6,376 bases of DNA, taken from Candidatus Eiseniibacteriota bacterium. Lineage in GTDB: Bacteria; Arandabacterota; Arandabacteria; Arandabacterales; Arandabacteraceae. Below, in pieces: positions 5,321-6,376 of the stretch (its first letter is position 1; each line of letters opens with the position of its first letter). A model generated the notes under the pieces. That model did no database searches, was not told where the DNA came from, and saw only the letters and a program-made list of their open reading frames with translations. Location of the stretch: positions 1 through 6,376 of the forward strand of contig JAUXGG010000104.1 of the NCBI GenBank assembly GCA_030622265.1, given 5' to 3'. The position numbers and the translations under genes are program-made.

Positions 5321-5388
5321 TTCACAAAACTGGGGTCAGGTACCGATGTGTGAATTCACACATCGGTACCTGACCCCAGTTTTGTGAA
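5321..5388. repeat. Perfect 68-bp loopless palindrome overlapping the ROK kinase 3' end
   Basis: Bases 5321-5354 are the exact reverse complement of 5355-5388, with the centre at GAATTC (5352-5357) and no loop. Symmetry ends at 5320/5389. Each 34-bp arm is bounded by a 6-bp inverted repeat (TTCACA at 5321-5326, TGTGAA at 5349-5354, mirrored on the right). The centre motif GTGAATTCACA (5350-5360) also appears just at the left edge (5316-5326). Each arm carries the core GGGGTCAGGTACC (5332-5344 on plus). The element lies between the ROK kinase and the downstream dehydrogenase homologue, both minus strand, and overlaps the last codons of the kinase. There is no T-run after it on the minus strand, so it is not a standard intrinsic terminator. 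It resembles a small palindromic mobile repeat. Confidence 0.93.
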
Positions 5389-6312
5389 AGCGAAGCGGGC
5401 CGCGCCCAGGAGCGCGCCATCGTCCCCGAGCTTCGCCCTCCGGACCTTGAGCTTGTTGCGGAGCGGAGGGAAAACGCACTCCCTGGCGTGCGCGGTGGCC
5501 GGCTTTATGAGGCTCGCCCCGGCCCGGCTTACCCCTCCCCCTATGATCACGATCTCGGGATTGAGGAGATGGAAAACATTGGCTATGCCGATGCCGAGAG
5601 CCCTGGCGGCGTCGGCCACTACCCTGTTGGCTATCCTGTCCCCCTGCCTCGCCCTGTCGAAGACGAACTTCGCCGTGACGGCCCTGGCCCTGGCTTCGGA
5701 GCTTATGCGTGACTTCTGAATATAGTCCCTGATGACGGCGGATCCTGAGGCCAGGGCCTCAAGACATCCGCGCCGGCCGCAATTGCACCTGGGACCATCC
5801 GTAGCGATGATCGTGTGGCCTATCTCTCCGGCGATCCCCCAGGCGCCTTCCCAAATCTCGCCATCGATCACGAAACTTCCACCCACACCGGTCCCGAGCG
5901 TAAACATAAAGAGACTCCCTGATCCCATACCGGCGCCGTAGAAGAACTCGCCCAGGGCGGCGCAGTTCGCGTCATTGGCCACCACAACCGGCAGGCCAAG
6001 CCTGGACTTGAGCTCCTCGCCCAACCTGATATCGCTCAGCTGCCCCACATTGGGCGCGGTATAGATATACCCGGCCGATGAATTGGTGGGCCCCGCGAAT
6101 CCGACGGCCACCGCCCCGGGTGTGCTTCCGCGCGCTCCACCGGACATGAACTCGCTGATCCGCCCGGCAAGAGCTTCATATAGAGCTTCCTTATCGGCCG
6201 CCGCCGGAATCCTGGTCCGCCTTCGCCTGAGGATCCTGCCATCCCTGGTAACCATGCCAAGCCTGACATTGGTGCCGCCCAGATCAACCGCAAGAACCTG
6301 ACCCTTTAGCAT
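5356..6312 (-). CDS. ROK-family sugar kinase (glucokinase-like)
   Basis: A 318-residue protein of the ROK (repressor, ORF, kinase) family, of typical length for kinase members; there is no N-terminal helix-turn-helix, so it should be an enzyme rather than a repressor. The ATP-phosphate loop DLGGTNVRLG is at 10-19, the catalytic Asp is D114 in VVANDANCAALGE (110-122), and the second phosphate-binding stretch is TLGTGVGGSFVIDG (138-151). The ROK zinc site is present: H166 in GEIGH, then C176, C178 and C183 in CNCGRRGC. GGGVSRAG (258-265) closes the adenosine pocket. Such enzymes phosphorylate glucose, N-acetylglucosamine, mannose or similar sugars with ATP in the cytoplasm; the exact sugar is not determined here. 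ATG at 6312 follows AGGAAG at 6-nt spacing. The last residues (FTKLGSGTDV) and the TGA are encoded inside the palindrome at 5321-5388, so the native C-terminus appears to have been replaced. Confidence 0.92.
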   Translation of the reverse strand: MLKGQVLAVDLGGTNVRLGMVTRDGRILRRRRTRIPAAADKEALYEALAGRISEFMSGGARGSTPGAVAVGFAGPTNSSAGYIYTAPNVGQLSDIRLGEELKSRLGLPVVVANDANCAALGEFFYGAGMGSGSLFMFTLGTGVGGSFVIDGEIWEGAWGIAGEIGHTIIATDGPRCNCGRRGCLEALASGSAVIRDYIQKSRISSEARARAVTAKFVFDRARQGDRIANRVVADAARALGIGIANVFHLLNPEIVIIGGGVSRAGASLIKPATAHARECVFPPLRNKLKVRRAKLGDDGALLGAARFAFTKLGSGTDV

Positions 6313-6313
6313 C

Positions 6314-6376
6314 TCACTCTTCCTTCCTGCTTATCCTCACCCTGCGTATTCTTCTAAGTCGGATCGTAGCCATGTC
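6314..6376 (-). CDS. Possible 3' end of an upstream gene, cut by window edge
   Basis: An open minus-strand frame enters from the right edge and ends at TGA (6316-6314), one base before the ATG of the ROK kinase. The 20 visible residues (DMATIRLRRIRRVRISRKEE) are strongly basic and match nothing I recognise. The one-base gap would allow translational coupling. A second frame ends further upstream at 6339-6337 (WLRSDLEEYAG before the stop) and is an equally plausible gene end, so the true frame cannot be settled here. Confidence 0.35.
   Translation of the reverse strand, partial: DMATIRLRRIRRVRISRKEE

Noticed and set aside
4127..5388. The two palindromes as a CRISPR array or as ends of one insertion sequence
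   Set aside because: There are no regularly spaced direct repeats, and the sequence between them is an ordinary dehydrogenase-like gene, not a transposase; the two elements differ in sequence.

Overview
The window looks like chromosomal DNA of a moderately GC-rich bacterium that uses strong Shine-Dalgarno (SD) sites and, in three of six genes, probable TTG starts. No phylogenetic marker gene is present, so the organism cannot be named. The polysaccharide-export gene favours an organism with an outer membrane. The genes have their closest recognisable relatives in fermentative or amino-acid-degrading bacteria.

Layout from left to right. (1) 1-1557, minus: a secreted SLBB-domain polysaccharide export protein whose last residues run off the left edge, with its own sigma70-like promoter at 1611-1639. 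(2) 1761-3117, minus: a two-gene operon of a PaaI-type hotdog thioesterase and a phosphate butyryltransferase (ptb), overlapping by 11 nt. (3) 3118-3233: an AT-rich divergent promoter region. (4) 3234-4127, plus: a fumarylacetoacetate-hydrolase (FAH) family enzyme with its full catalytic set. (5) 4127-4183: a perfect 27-bp inverted repeat filling the gap between two convergent genes. (6) 4187-5257, minus: a leucine-dehydrogenase-like protein lacking two catalytic residues. (7) 5321-5388: a perfect 68-bp palindrome with no loop. (8) 5356-6312, minus: a ROK-family sugar kinase whose last residues and stop codon lie inside that palindrome. (9) 6314-6376, minus: a possible 3' end of an upstream gene.

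Ptb, an acyl-CoA thioesterase and a leucine-dehydrogenase homologue together suggest branched-chain amino-acid or short-chain acyl-CoA metabolism, as in bkd-type clusters, but no butyrate kinase or keto-acid dehydrogenase is in view. The ROK kinase and the export protein point separately to sugar and envelope or capsule metabolism.

The most unusual content is the pair of perfect palindromes. They share a core (GGGGnCAGnnACC) and the same nested design: two inverted copies of a unit that is itself bounded by short inverted repeats. Both touch a gene's stop codon. The second notable point is the dehydrogenase homologue, in which the family's catalytic Lys and Asp are Gln and Gly.
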